Shown here: positions 55,063-64,000 of the stretch, in pieces
Position numbering within the stretch: position 1 is the stretch's first letter
Layout of the letters: every line of letters begins with the position of its first letter
Assembly: GCA_022559845.1 (NCBI GenBank)
Contig: CM040128.1
Coordinates: 227,897,643 to 227,961,642, forward strand
Reading direction: 5' to 3'
Source: Amorphophallus konjac
Taxonomy: Eukaryota > Streptophyta > Magnoliopsida > Alismatales > Araceae
DNA length: 64,000 bases
Made by a program: the position numbers and the translations under genes
Notes under the pieces: model-generated
The model's database searches: none
Seen by the model: the letters and a program-made list of their open reading frames with translations, nothing else
Told to the model about the DNA's origin: nothing

Positions 55063-56656
55063 CCTTTTTTTTTTATCAACACCGGCCAAACAGAATCAAA
55101 TCTGGTCGAATGCACATTCCCCCATAAGGGGAATATGTTCTCACTCCCCCAGACCGATCCTGAGACCAAAAAATTTTATAGATTTTTTGAAAGAATACAT
55201 CATCTCCGGGGCATACCCCTGTCCATATCTACATCCAAAAGCCAAGAAAAAAAAGAGCCAATAAGCTAATTACAATTTCGTATGGTGGGCAATCTGCCCT
55301 TATCCAGCCTAAAAGCTCCCCTTGCCAATCTAGGGAGATCCCGCACATTTGTAAAGATGCTATTAGTGTGGGTAGAACATGCATAAGAAGCCAAAGCATC
55401 TGCAACTTGATTACCTTCTCTGTATGTATGCTGTACCGAGCAGCCACATTGGGATATTAAGTCCAGGATATCCTTCCACCAAGGTAGAACTAGCCAGCTA
55501 GGTGCCACTTTCCTTCGGATAGCAGAAATTAGAAGAGCACAATCAGAAAAAACTGCTCCCACCTGGAGGCCTCCATTAACTACTAAAGACAATCCATCAT
55601 GAAGAGCCCTAGCTTCAGCTAAAATGCTACTGCCAACCCCATAGTTAAAGGCAAAACATATTTTCATATTTCCATTATGATCTCTAATACAACCACCACC
55701 CCCACTTCTCCCTGGGTTTCCTTTAGAAGCCCCATCCACATGTAAAGTGAAATGAGTGTGGGCTAAACTGCATAAAACTGTTATAGCCCGCTTGGTGTGG
55801 ACTTTAAGGAATAGATAGAAATGCGCCAAAATGTTTTTCTGTTAGGCTGAGATCATGGATGAAAAAGTCAGTTTATCCAAAGCATAAGATATTGTTGCAA
55901 TCACTTTTCTTTTGATGTTGTTTGCACAAGGTGTAACTCCTTCAAATTTTAAGGCACATCTGACCCTCCAAATCTCCCAAAGGATCAATATAGCAGCATA
56001 CATTCCAGAGTAACTATAAGCTAACCACAAGTTTGATCCAGTCAAGATGTTCCAGCATCGGATAGTTAACTGATCACATAAATTGATTTTGGCACTGAAT
56101 AAAGGAGCAATCCAATTCCATAAATCTACTGCCAGCTCACTCTTTAGGAAGACATGATTTAGATCCTCTTGAGATGGAGAATTACAGCAAAACACATTTG
56201 GAAACCAGAGGAATACCACATTCAGCCACTCTGCAGTCCACTGGTACTGCTCGATAAAGGAGCTTCCAAAAGAAAATAGCAGCCCTCGGAGCAATACTTG
56301 AGTGCCAAAGCTTAGCCCACGGATGTCTGACTATGCTTGTCATCCTCAACAAATTGTAGGAAGACTTTACAGTAAACTCTCCTGTGGACCTACCAGTCCA
56401 AATACAATAATCTGTCCCTCTGCTCAGATGAACATTGGAGAGCCAATTTGTGTTATTAAGGAAGGATCTGGCCTCATGACTGGAGTCTTGGATAACCTCT
56501 CTGACTGTTATTCTTTGCATAGCCTGAATTCTACTGATTGGAACCTGCTAGACAGTGTTAATAAGAGGCCCCTTCCCTGTCCAATTATCTTTCTAGAAGT
56601 CAACACCATTTCCATCACCAATCATCCATCTAGAATTATTAATTATGTGATCCTTG
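55063..56656 (-). mobile_element. 5'-truncated L1 retrotransposon
   Basis: The complement ends in poly(A) (ten T at 55065-55074). Target duplication GCCCTCGAA stands at 55054-55062 and 56657-56665, and the uninterrupted LTR copy at 62374 confirms the empty site. Only the C-terminal end of ORF2 is kept, with no RT domain, as is usual for 5'-truncated L1 copies. Confidence 0.88.
55266..56560 (-). pseudogene. L1 ORF2 end: zinc-finger RVT region and RNase H
   Basis: The zf-RVT-like part (TGEFTVKSSYNLL, WHSSIAPRAAIFFWKLLYRAVPV, EDLNHVFLKSELAVDLWNWI) is in two frames that overlap near 56200, so there is a frameshift. It is followed by an RNase H domain (55829-55266) with FTLHVDGASKGNPGRSG, EARALHDGLSLV, FSDCALLISAI and EGNQVADALA. 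The acidic residues D, E, D, D are all present. This RNase H type is found in plant L1 elements. Confidence 0.85.
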
Positions 56657-58004
56657 GCCCTCGAAACTCGAGGAAGAACCGCCGCACCTGAAACGCAGGG
56701 GTGAGCCTCCAGTCACTGGCCCAGTAGGGATCCCGCAGAACCCCAATTGAGAAACAACGGTGGCACGGAAAGAAGTAACTACGAAAGTAGGAAAGTAACT
56801 ATGGTGGCCGCTAAAACCTCGGCTCTACAGCTACTCCTACTGTACCAGAAAACACGACCTAGTCTCCCGTCGGGGGTCAACCAAGCCACGCACCCGCCCA
56901 CCCGATTCCACGATCAGGGACCACCAGACACGAACTGCCATAGCCACGCTACTAGGAAAATGCCACGATACCTCTGTAGCGGAGGCCTGCCCTCATAGAA
57001 GGGCCAAAGCCAAAACCACATGGTTTGGAACACAGTCACGACCTCACCATCGTGAACACAACGCTGTCTGGGGAAAGCCCCTCGGTGGCTCTCACTGGAA
57101 ACCCCAGACCTTGACTCCGAAAAAACTCCCGAAACCACTCGCAAAGTCCCGTCTAGCGGACGAAAATAGAACCCGGGACACGACAATTCACGTCATATGA
57201 CGGAGCACCACCCACTAGAAGAACGACCGGATGCGTCCCCTGACGTCTTACACCGCGTCAGAAGTGTCTAGCTTCAACGCCCCAGGCGGAGACTCAGACA
57301 CACTCAATAACCAATACCACAGAACAAGGACTAGTTGGGGTCGCGCCTGCCGGCGCCGTCCAACGCCCCCAACCTCGTGTGCACACTCAGAACATACGCC
57401 CTAGGCCTTTCCTCTAGCTGGTAATTCCCCCTAAGCTCGAACTCGGCTATACGTGGGGGCCCTACGGTAACCAGTCTACTAACCGTCTCTCTCGGGTCAA
57501 CCGCTCCACCACTCCCAGGTGGGTCAGCACACGTGTGCCGTAAGAAGGCTACGATTAGTGGACGTGTCACAAAACGTAGACACTAAAAACCACGCATGCA
57601 CCCATTGCGAGTAACACGGAGTAATAGGTGGCACGACGCCACCAGACTCTAGATGGTCGACTAGACCTACTAAACCCAACGGCCTTTGAGTCACAAGACT
57701 CGCGGTCAAGACCGTTGCACATGACATCACTGAGCCGTCGATCTGGCCTAATCCCTAGGTCCAAAATAATGATGGGAAGACTCACAAGGCAGTTCACAAC
57801 TATCGAGACCCATCCCTCGAGGAGGGAAACTTAAGCGACCTCCAGCCTCAGGCTGGGAGATTGGACTCACAGTCCAAGGCCACACACATGGCCTACTCGG
57901 AAACTACCTTCCGGAGAAACCACAACGTGCGGGGAAGCCTCACCGCACTCACACCGATACACGGTGACTCAATCTAGTAAGAACACGAAAGCCCGGAACA
58001 CCTG

Positions 58005-58300
58005 GGGTCACCCGGAGCCACCAAGCCCATGGGCATGCTTATCGAGGTAACATGGTACCTCCAGACACCCAAAAACACGGTAACGAAACCCACGGGGTGT
58101 CTGGGACACTCACGAGGTCAAAGGTCGACCGCTGGGTCACAACTGAGTTGATCGGAGACCAATGCAACATAATCAGAACGCTAGAGGGTCACCCGGACCC
58201 TTAAACCTAGGGGCACGCTAATCAAGGTAAATGGAACTCCCGGACACCCAAAGACACGGTCACAGAACTCCACGGGGTGTCCGGGACACACACGGCCCAA
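58005..58300. repeat. Imperfect direct repeat in LARD LTR
   Basis: Two copies of about 105 bp starting GGTCACCCGGA (near 58008 and 58190), both containing GACACCCAAA, ACACGGT and CACGGGGTGTC. Within each copy, GGACACCC and GGGGTGTCC form an inverted repeat. Confidence 0.75.
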
Positions 58301-58359
58301 TGGGAGCACGATCAGCCGTAGACTGCCAGCCTTGGGCAGCCCGATAGGCCACCCCAGGA

Positions 58360-58639
58360 ACACGCTACACATGCATAGCGCGTTCAGGCAGAACGCGCTA
58401 CACATGCATAGCGCGTTCAGGCAGAACGCGCTATACATACCTAGCGCGTTCAACAAGATCGCGCTATACTTCTATAGCGCGTTCAGAATAGAACGCGCTA
58501 TAGGCCTATATCGTGACAACACAAAATGCACTCACCCCTAGCGCGACAAAAACTACCTTACTGTTCATCTTCCTCGATGACCACGCCCTGTCGGGGTGAC
58601 GCGACCTTCAAGAATGCGCTACCTGAGACTAGCGCGTTC
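58360..58639. repeat. 10-8-10 hairpin array in the LARD LTR
   Basis: Full units at 58391-58418, 58424-58451, 58457-58484 and 58612-58639, with a damaged unit before (58357-58384) and a half unit at 58491-58502. Each has arms GAACGCGCTA and TAGCGCGTTC around exactly 8 variable bases, and the tandem part repeats every 33 bp. Confidence 0.9.
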
Positions 58640-59594
58640 TCAGTCTGAAACCGGAAGAACGGGAAAATGGCAGGAAATTCATTCCACACCCCATCCACCC
58701 CCAGGTAAAGGGGTAACAAAAGGGGTAAACATTCCCCAACCTCTCTAGCACCGAGAAGACCCATTTAAACCCTAAAAACATGATCAAAACACAAGATTCG
58801 GCTCACACACCCAAAAATATGCATTTTCCCCAAATCCCTCAAATAAGCCCGCTCGGCTCACCACGGCCTATAAAACTCGCGGGAAATGAAGTACGCGAGT
58901 TGAGGGTCCATCTCCCTACCTCCACCGAAGATTCGACACACCGTGGACGCCGATCCATGAAGAAACGCCCACGAAAAACCCCGCCGGTGCCTCAGGCTCG
59001 CGAACCGGCTTCATCGCGCCCCCGTCCCTCGATCCTCGACCCATCCTCGCCGTCCTCCCCACCCGTGTTGCCCCGCCTCGCCCCCGCCTCGGTCCGTCGG
59101 CCGCCGGAGAGGAGAGAGTGAGAGGAGAGCGTGGGAGAAGAGAGAGAGTGAGAGAGTGAGAAATGAGAAGAGAGAGAGGGGTGGGAGGGTTTATATAGGA
59201 AAAACCCCAAAATTCTGAGAAATTCCAAAAATTAAAAAAAATTACCTATGCGATCCTCGAAAAACGCACAACGCACTGGTGCCATCTCGGAGTCAGAGAA
59301 CGCAACGGTTCACCCTGCACAGTGTTCCGAAGGTCCGACGGACAAACACACGCGTAAAACCCAAAACGCAACCCGTATCCCACAACGGTGCTCTAAAAAT
59401 TCCAAAAAATTACCGGCGTGCTCCTCACCACGCCACGGACCCAAGGAAATTCACGGGCACACCACCAATGGGTTCGACAATCCGGTATAAAAAGTCCGAA
59501 GCTCACTCGGACACGATCCGCAACGTCCGAAAAGATGATCCAAAACCCATTGATCTTGATCCGAAAAATATTTGAAAAAAACCGGGGCATTACA

Positions 59595-62373
59595 GCCCTC
59601 CCCCCTTAAAGAAATTTCATCCTCGAAATTTAGGACTAGCACCAAGCCACAGGGGAAGAATGCCTCCACCAACTGACAACGTTGTCAGAGCCCCAGCACA
59701 GAAAACCTCGATTCGCATGGAAGTACCAATCACGAGGGATACCACCAGACCTCAATCACAGACAATACCTCACTCCGCACACCGCACTCACATCGGTCAT
59801 CAGAGCAGGCATAACAACAAAAACACCGGTCTAGTATCACCTCAGCTGCACGGGAACCAATCACGGCAACATTGCCACCCTCTCGCCCACCGAGGGAACA
59901 CAATCCTTACCACAAGAACCAATCCACCGGTCAACGCCCACACTCGGCAGACCAACCAAACACCAACTTATCTGCCAGCTGACCACCATAAATTTGTCGG
60001 CTCCACGCCGAGGACCACTCCACACTTGGCAAGCCGAACGCCACAACAGCACGGGACCAACTCTGTCAGAACTCAAACTTCGATAAAGCTCAGATCCCAT
60101 CTGGGAAGACACACCTCAGAAACGGCCACCAAAAGGCCTCACCTGTACACGGCTCTCGCCATTCTCGAGCCCCTACAACCAGCATCTTCTGTCCATGAAA
60201 GACCATCCTCTGCTCACCAGACATTCATCTACGGGAAACCTCCACTGGCCCAGCAGGCACGATCTGACTCACGATAGGCCATCCGTTGACTCTCGCACAG
60301 ACCACCACCACATCCAGATGGATCCCCGCGCCAACTCTACCCTTTAGGGGAGCACGGCGGGACCCAATGACTCCATCTCCCCTCGGTCCTCACGTCACTC
60401 GACTCAGACTTACGGGGAATCCTCCCTTGCTTGCCGTAGACTGAGGATCAATATCCAACGCCAACGTCTCATCAGAGACCTCCACACACAGGCATCGACC
60501 ACCGTCCTGTCTCACCGAATCCTATCTCATCGAAACCTCCATTCCAATTAATCTAAGAGGATGCCTGCCAATCCCGACTCCCGCTCTTATCATAGAGCCA
60601 CAGGACACACAACCTCTTACAATCTACGACACACTTCTCCAAAATCGACAAGTGCCGCCTGCCACCACAGCAAGCAGGTCGATGATGCCACGACCAATGC
60701 ACACGGGTCCGTAGACAATACACGCCTTACCACGGTCGACCACTCGGTCAACCTGGCCAGCCACCCACGACCACCAATAAGGACCCATAATCTCTCAGAG
60801 ATCACTTCTCCAAAACACGATCTCATCCGTGAACGCAACCTCCAACACAAGAACATGGTACTCATGCGGCAACCTCGCCAGCATATTTCCCTCACTCTCC
60901 ACCTGCCAGTGCCATGAATGACAAGATCTCAAGCAACGGCACGGCAACAACACATCTCACATAATTGGAGATAATGCATATCGATGAACCAATCCTCCGC
61001 TGCTCTGCACTTCCTCAGAAATCCACCCGCAACAACCAACGCTACGATCCGCGCACTCTGATCAACACGCACAACCACCACATCGATAACTCGAGATCCA
61101 CCATCCCGACAACCATATGCAACCCAGCCGACTCCGATCCTCCGCACATCGGGAACCACAACACCAACCGTAAATCTCAAAAACACCGCTAGCTGGCACT
61201 CGTCCTTCCGGAACAGCGCCAACACCCTTACACATCAGGGAACGAGCAAAGCTTCTCATAGGTAACCACCTTGCCAAAAACACGGAACACGTCTCACATG
61301 GATTTCATGGCACAGAAAGGCCAACCAATCCAAACGCACAATGCAAGACGACGAACCTTAACCAACCGTGATCTCCTCCAACCAAGGGAAGAACTCAATA
61401 CACTTCCGACCAACGGAAGGAAAACTCCACACTCGACCTGACCTTGAGCCTCGCACATGATGGGAACAACACCCTCCAATACCAAGAAAACCATCACTTC
61501 CGTCAGGTCAGCTCCTCCGATAACACTTACCAAGTGTCCCGTCGGACCACGATCACAACATCTCTCGATGCACCACCACTGCAAATCCCCAAACTACAAC
61601 ACGCCACGCCAAGAGCCGCAACGCGAGCCATAATCGATAATCGTCAATACTCATCATCGAGTCCCGAACTCGCCACGGAACCTTCACATCTCGAGCCAAA
61701 TCATGGGCGAACACAACCCATTCGCACACAAGAGCGCATGAGCAAGACTTATTGGGACACCACAACCCAATCTTGCCTCGAAATTCACAAAGATAATCGG
61801 GATCGACACGTCACTTCTGACGCCACAGAGCATGACAAGGACACTAGGCTCGACAAATCAGTAGCTCAACACAAGATCCTCCGCTCGCCAGAGCACAATT
61901 CCCGACCAGAGCATCCGCTCCAACACCTCATACCACAACCTTAACACCGTAGGGGCTAGGTAAACCTCATGCTGGAGTGGCCAACTCAATGAAAACTCCC
62001 TCACAACACGCTCACGGCCACTTAACGATGAACAATCCTCACCAGCCACCTGACCTTGCTGCAGACTCCTCGAACGCAGCACCGCATCAACACACCCACC
62101 GGCAACCTCTGCCCAACGCAACACGACAAGGGCCACCACCCAAGGGAGAAAGCTCTCGACCTCGATCCGCAGACCCCACGCCGGCATGAAAGCCGCGAAC
62201 AGCAACCACCCACACCACGCCATACAGCGCACTCAAGCTCTCAAGTGAGGAACAAAGCGGAAAACATGCACGAAACCCTATGCCAGCTGCCGACTGTACT
62301 GGACCATATGGACTCTGATCACTGCAATATCTTGAATTCCCATGTACGTCCACAACCACGCTCTGATACCAAC
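59595..62373 (-). other. Internal region of the LARD element, no coding
   Basis: Begins with the polypurine tract and ends with the primer site. Long frames on both strands (for example 59660-60277) come from C/A-rich composition and show no gag, protease, RT or integrase motif. Rich in CAC, CTC and ACC. Confidence 0.65.
62360..62371 (-). other. Primer-binding site of the LARD element
   Basis: The complement reads TGGTATCAGAGC (initiator Met tRNA), two bases from the LTR border at 62374. Confidence 0.88.
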
Positions 62374-62767
62374 TGTGGAGACCCGAGATCCGGATACCGG
62401 GAGGAGCCCGATACCATTCGAACTCTGGCCCGCCGCCCACGAGCAGGAGGCTCGGAAGAGCTAAAAAGGAGTGTGGAGGTACAAATAAATAGGAAATAAA
62501 GCAGGGCAATTCAACAATTAACAAAAATAAATGAACAACTACAAAATATTCCAGTCCAACAGAAAGTACAGTCTAAAGTAGTAAAATGTACCATATGCCA
62601 AGTGAACACTCGGCCTGGCAAGCTGGAAACTAAGAACCTCCACGCAACGCCCTCAAACCTCGAGGAAGAACTGCCGCACCTGAAACGCAGGGGTGAGCCT
62701 CCTGTCACTGGCTCAGTAGGGATCCTGCGGAACCCCAACTAATAAACAATGGGGGCACGGAAAGGAG
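62374..62767 (-). repeat. 5' LTR of the LARD element, interrupted
   Basis: Matches 54779-55054 plus 56666-56770 without the L1. Breaks off after GCACGGAAAGG, where a copia-like LTR start appears. Confidence 0.85.
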
Positions 62768-62969
62768 TTGTTGCATCTCTGTAGTTTTGATGATGACTAA
62801 CACTATGAATCAAATTATTTTTATGATAATCATCTTGATGCTCCTAAATGAATGATAAAGATCCTGAATTGTCTAAATATTCTCAGGGTCTAATGTTGTT
62901 GTCTTGCATGCACATCTATGGATCAAATGCTTTTTCATCATGCTTTTCTATTTTGATGCTCCTTGATGT
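62768..62969 (+). repeat. Start of a copia-like LTR
   Basis: TGTTGCATCTCTGTAGTTTT...GATGATGACTAAC resembles SIRE-type LTR starts. It continues only to about 62969, where TGTGACACC begins a different sequence. Confidence 0.5.
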
Positions 62970-64000
62970 GACACCAAATGCAGCGGAGACTTTGATTCCT
63001 TGGACCTAATTCGCAATCACAATTACAAGGCGCCGAGAATACGTTAAAGCTACCAACGCACCGTGCGCACACGATTCCCGTGGTGACCCGGTGTTGCCGA
63101 GTCGAGGTGATGGAGATAGCCCCTAACTGGTTAGAGGACCAGCACCACTTTAGTTAGCCCTCCCGAAGGTTTGAAAGCCCACACACAAGGGCGGCCGGGT
63201 GCCTTAAGGCCACGGGGTCACTCGCTCACTTATAGCCACGGTGACCACACTGAAAGGTGGCGCCGGGATCGGGCACTCACTCTCCTACCGGCAGATATGT
63301 TTCGCAGATATTAAATAAACAAGTATAAGGAGGCAAGGGCAGGAAAATAAGCTAGTAATCCACGAGGAGAGATCGCTTCCGAAGTGGACCGCTGGCTGTG
63401 GATGTTGATAGGCAGTCGGTGTAGTCCCTGTAGATCTCGATCAGGAATTTTGCCGATGACGAGCCCAGGGGGGATCTTCTCGTAACAGAAACCCAAATGC
63501 CTCTGATTTATATCAATTTGTTCTGTCGTCGACGATGGCTGCAGTGGAGGTCTGAGTAGAGCAACAGATTCTGGGCAGGTGGCTCCCTGTTTCTGTCAGC
63601 AACTTGCAGAAGTTGCTCCGGTCGCTCCTGGATGCCGAATCACGAACCGTTGGATCCGCTAGAACCGAGGACAAAGCCTCTACACAGAAAAACTGACGGC
63701 AACTCCTTATGAGGTCGGGGTGAACAGGGGGGCACTGACAAGCGGGAACTAGTCGCTACAGACTGCAGGAGGCAGACCCATGCGACTGAGGGAGAAAATT
63801 CGGAACTCTGGCCCTCGGATGCCGAATGAGGTTCTGTCTCTTGCTCCTGGTCGGGGACAGGGGGAGGAAGAACTTTGATGAAGATCCTTCAGTCTGATTC
63901 CTTTTCCGTTGGTCGTGCAGTTGCTTCCAACCGGGATCAGGCTCTCTGCAGTGGATGTCTGGCGCAGTTGGGGAAGAACAGCTCTCCCGGTCAGCCACGA
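62970..64000. other. Unidentified LTR-like repeat at the right edge
   Basis: Begins TGTGACACCAAATGCAGCGG, a style seen at LTR borders in plants, and runs off the window. No gene recognised. Frames near 63311-63998 lack domains. Confidence 0.35.

Larger units (their letters stand above)
54779..59594 (-). repeat. 3' LTR of the LARD element, split by an L1
   Basis: TGTGGCGACCCGAGATCC at the left border matches TGTGGAGACCCGAGATCC at 62374. GGGGCATTACA is at the right border. It contains the L1 at 55063-56656, a 185-bp-period duplication (58005-58300), the 10-8-10 hairpin array (58360-58639), and TATATAA on the minus strand at 59191-59197. Confidence 0.82.
54779..62767 (-). mobile_element. LARD-like non-autonomous Ty3/gypsy element
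   Basis: Left LTR 54779-59594 (about 3.2 kb without an L1 insertion), internal part 59595-62373, right LTR from 62374 and interrupted at about 62767. On the minus strand the LTR reads TGTAATGCCCCGG...GGGTC(G/T)CCACA. The primer site is the complement of 62360-62371 and the polypurine tract is at 59595-59609. The 2.8-kb inside encodes no gag or pol that I can find. The AATTTCGAGGATGAAATTTC-type sequence before the polypurine tract resembles the end of Tekay-type chromoviruses, which could supply proteins in trans (inference). Confidence 0.8.

Noticed and set aside
59660..60277. 205-codon plus-strand frame in the LARD inside
   Set aside because: Composition-driven (C/A-rich), opposite to the element's direction and without motif.
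63756..63998. 80-codon minus-strand frame at the right edge
   Set aside because: Short, no domain, within unidentified repeat sequence.

Overview
The window is plant nuclear DNA, almost certainly from a large angiosperm genome. Nearly all of it is retrotransposon sequence stacked in nested insertions, and I see no intact host gene. The plant signs are initiator-Met-tRNA primer sites (TGGTATCAGAGC), a chromodomain (Tekay/Del-like) Ty3/gypsy element, Tat-lineage Ty3/gypsy elements with antisense accessory genes, SIRE/Maximus-like Ty1/copia elements, an L1 with an RNase H domain, a hAT MITE and a CACTA-like end. No tRNA, rRNA, CRISPR or bacterial feature was seen.

Layout. 1-1111: end of a Tekay-type LTR. 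1112-2320 plus 33301-about 36405: 3' part of the oldest element, called Tat-A here (antisense ORF, polypurine tract, about 3.1 kb LTR). 2321-33295: a second Tat element, Tat-B, inserted in Tat-A with target duplication ACGAC. It has LTRs of 1737 and 1734 bp, a decayed sense gag-protease-G-patch-RT-RNase H-integrase, then two spliced antisense genes: a DUF7745-like gene and a seven-exon plant-mobile-domain (PMD) plus coiled-coil gene. 4076-15018: a young Tekay chromovirus on the minus strand, inserted in the primer-binding site of Tat-B with duplication ATCAT. 36405-37638: CACTA-like palindrome-rich DNA. 37639-43080: assorted repeats, an ABCG-transporter gene fragment and a copia gag fragment. 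43109-54330: stacked copia LTRs, one carrying a hAT MITE, and a copia body full of stops. 54779-62767: a non-coding LTR element (LARD-like), its left LTR split by an L1. 62768-64000: starts of further LTR-like repeats.

The most striking structure is not a gene. The LTRs, the Tat-B leader and the flanks of the Tat-B antisense genes carry many copies of a 26-bp dyad, roughly GTAACG-N14-CGTTAC. It usually comes in pairs with a 6-bp spacer, giving a 58-bp module with a 32-bp repeat. The geometry is held in two different Ty3/gypsy lineages while the inner arms vary and tend to co-vary. Other elements here carry different dyads with fixed geometry: 44 bp (GTTTAGGCGGACCAG arms) in Tat-A, 10-8-10 hairpins (GAACGCGCTA arms, 33-bp period) in the LARD, and GTCGAC-centred palindromes in the copia LTRs. 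In most cases the array lies 25-300 bp upstream of a TATA box, including the TATA box of the antisense DUF7745-like gene. I infer a shared promoter or control architecture of these retrotransposons and flag it as the main candidate for an undescribed system.

Most reading frames are broken by stops or frameshifts. Only the Tekay element is nearly intact.
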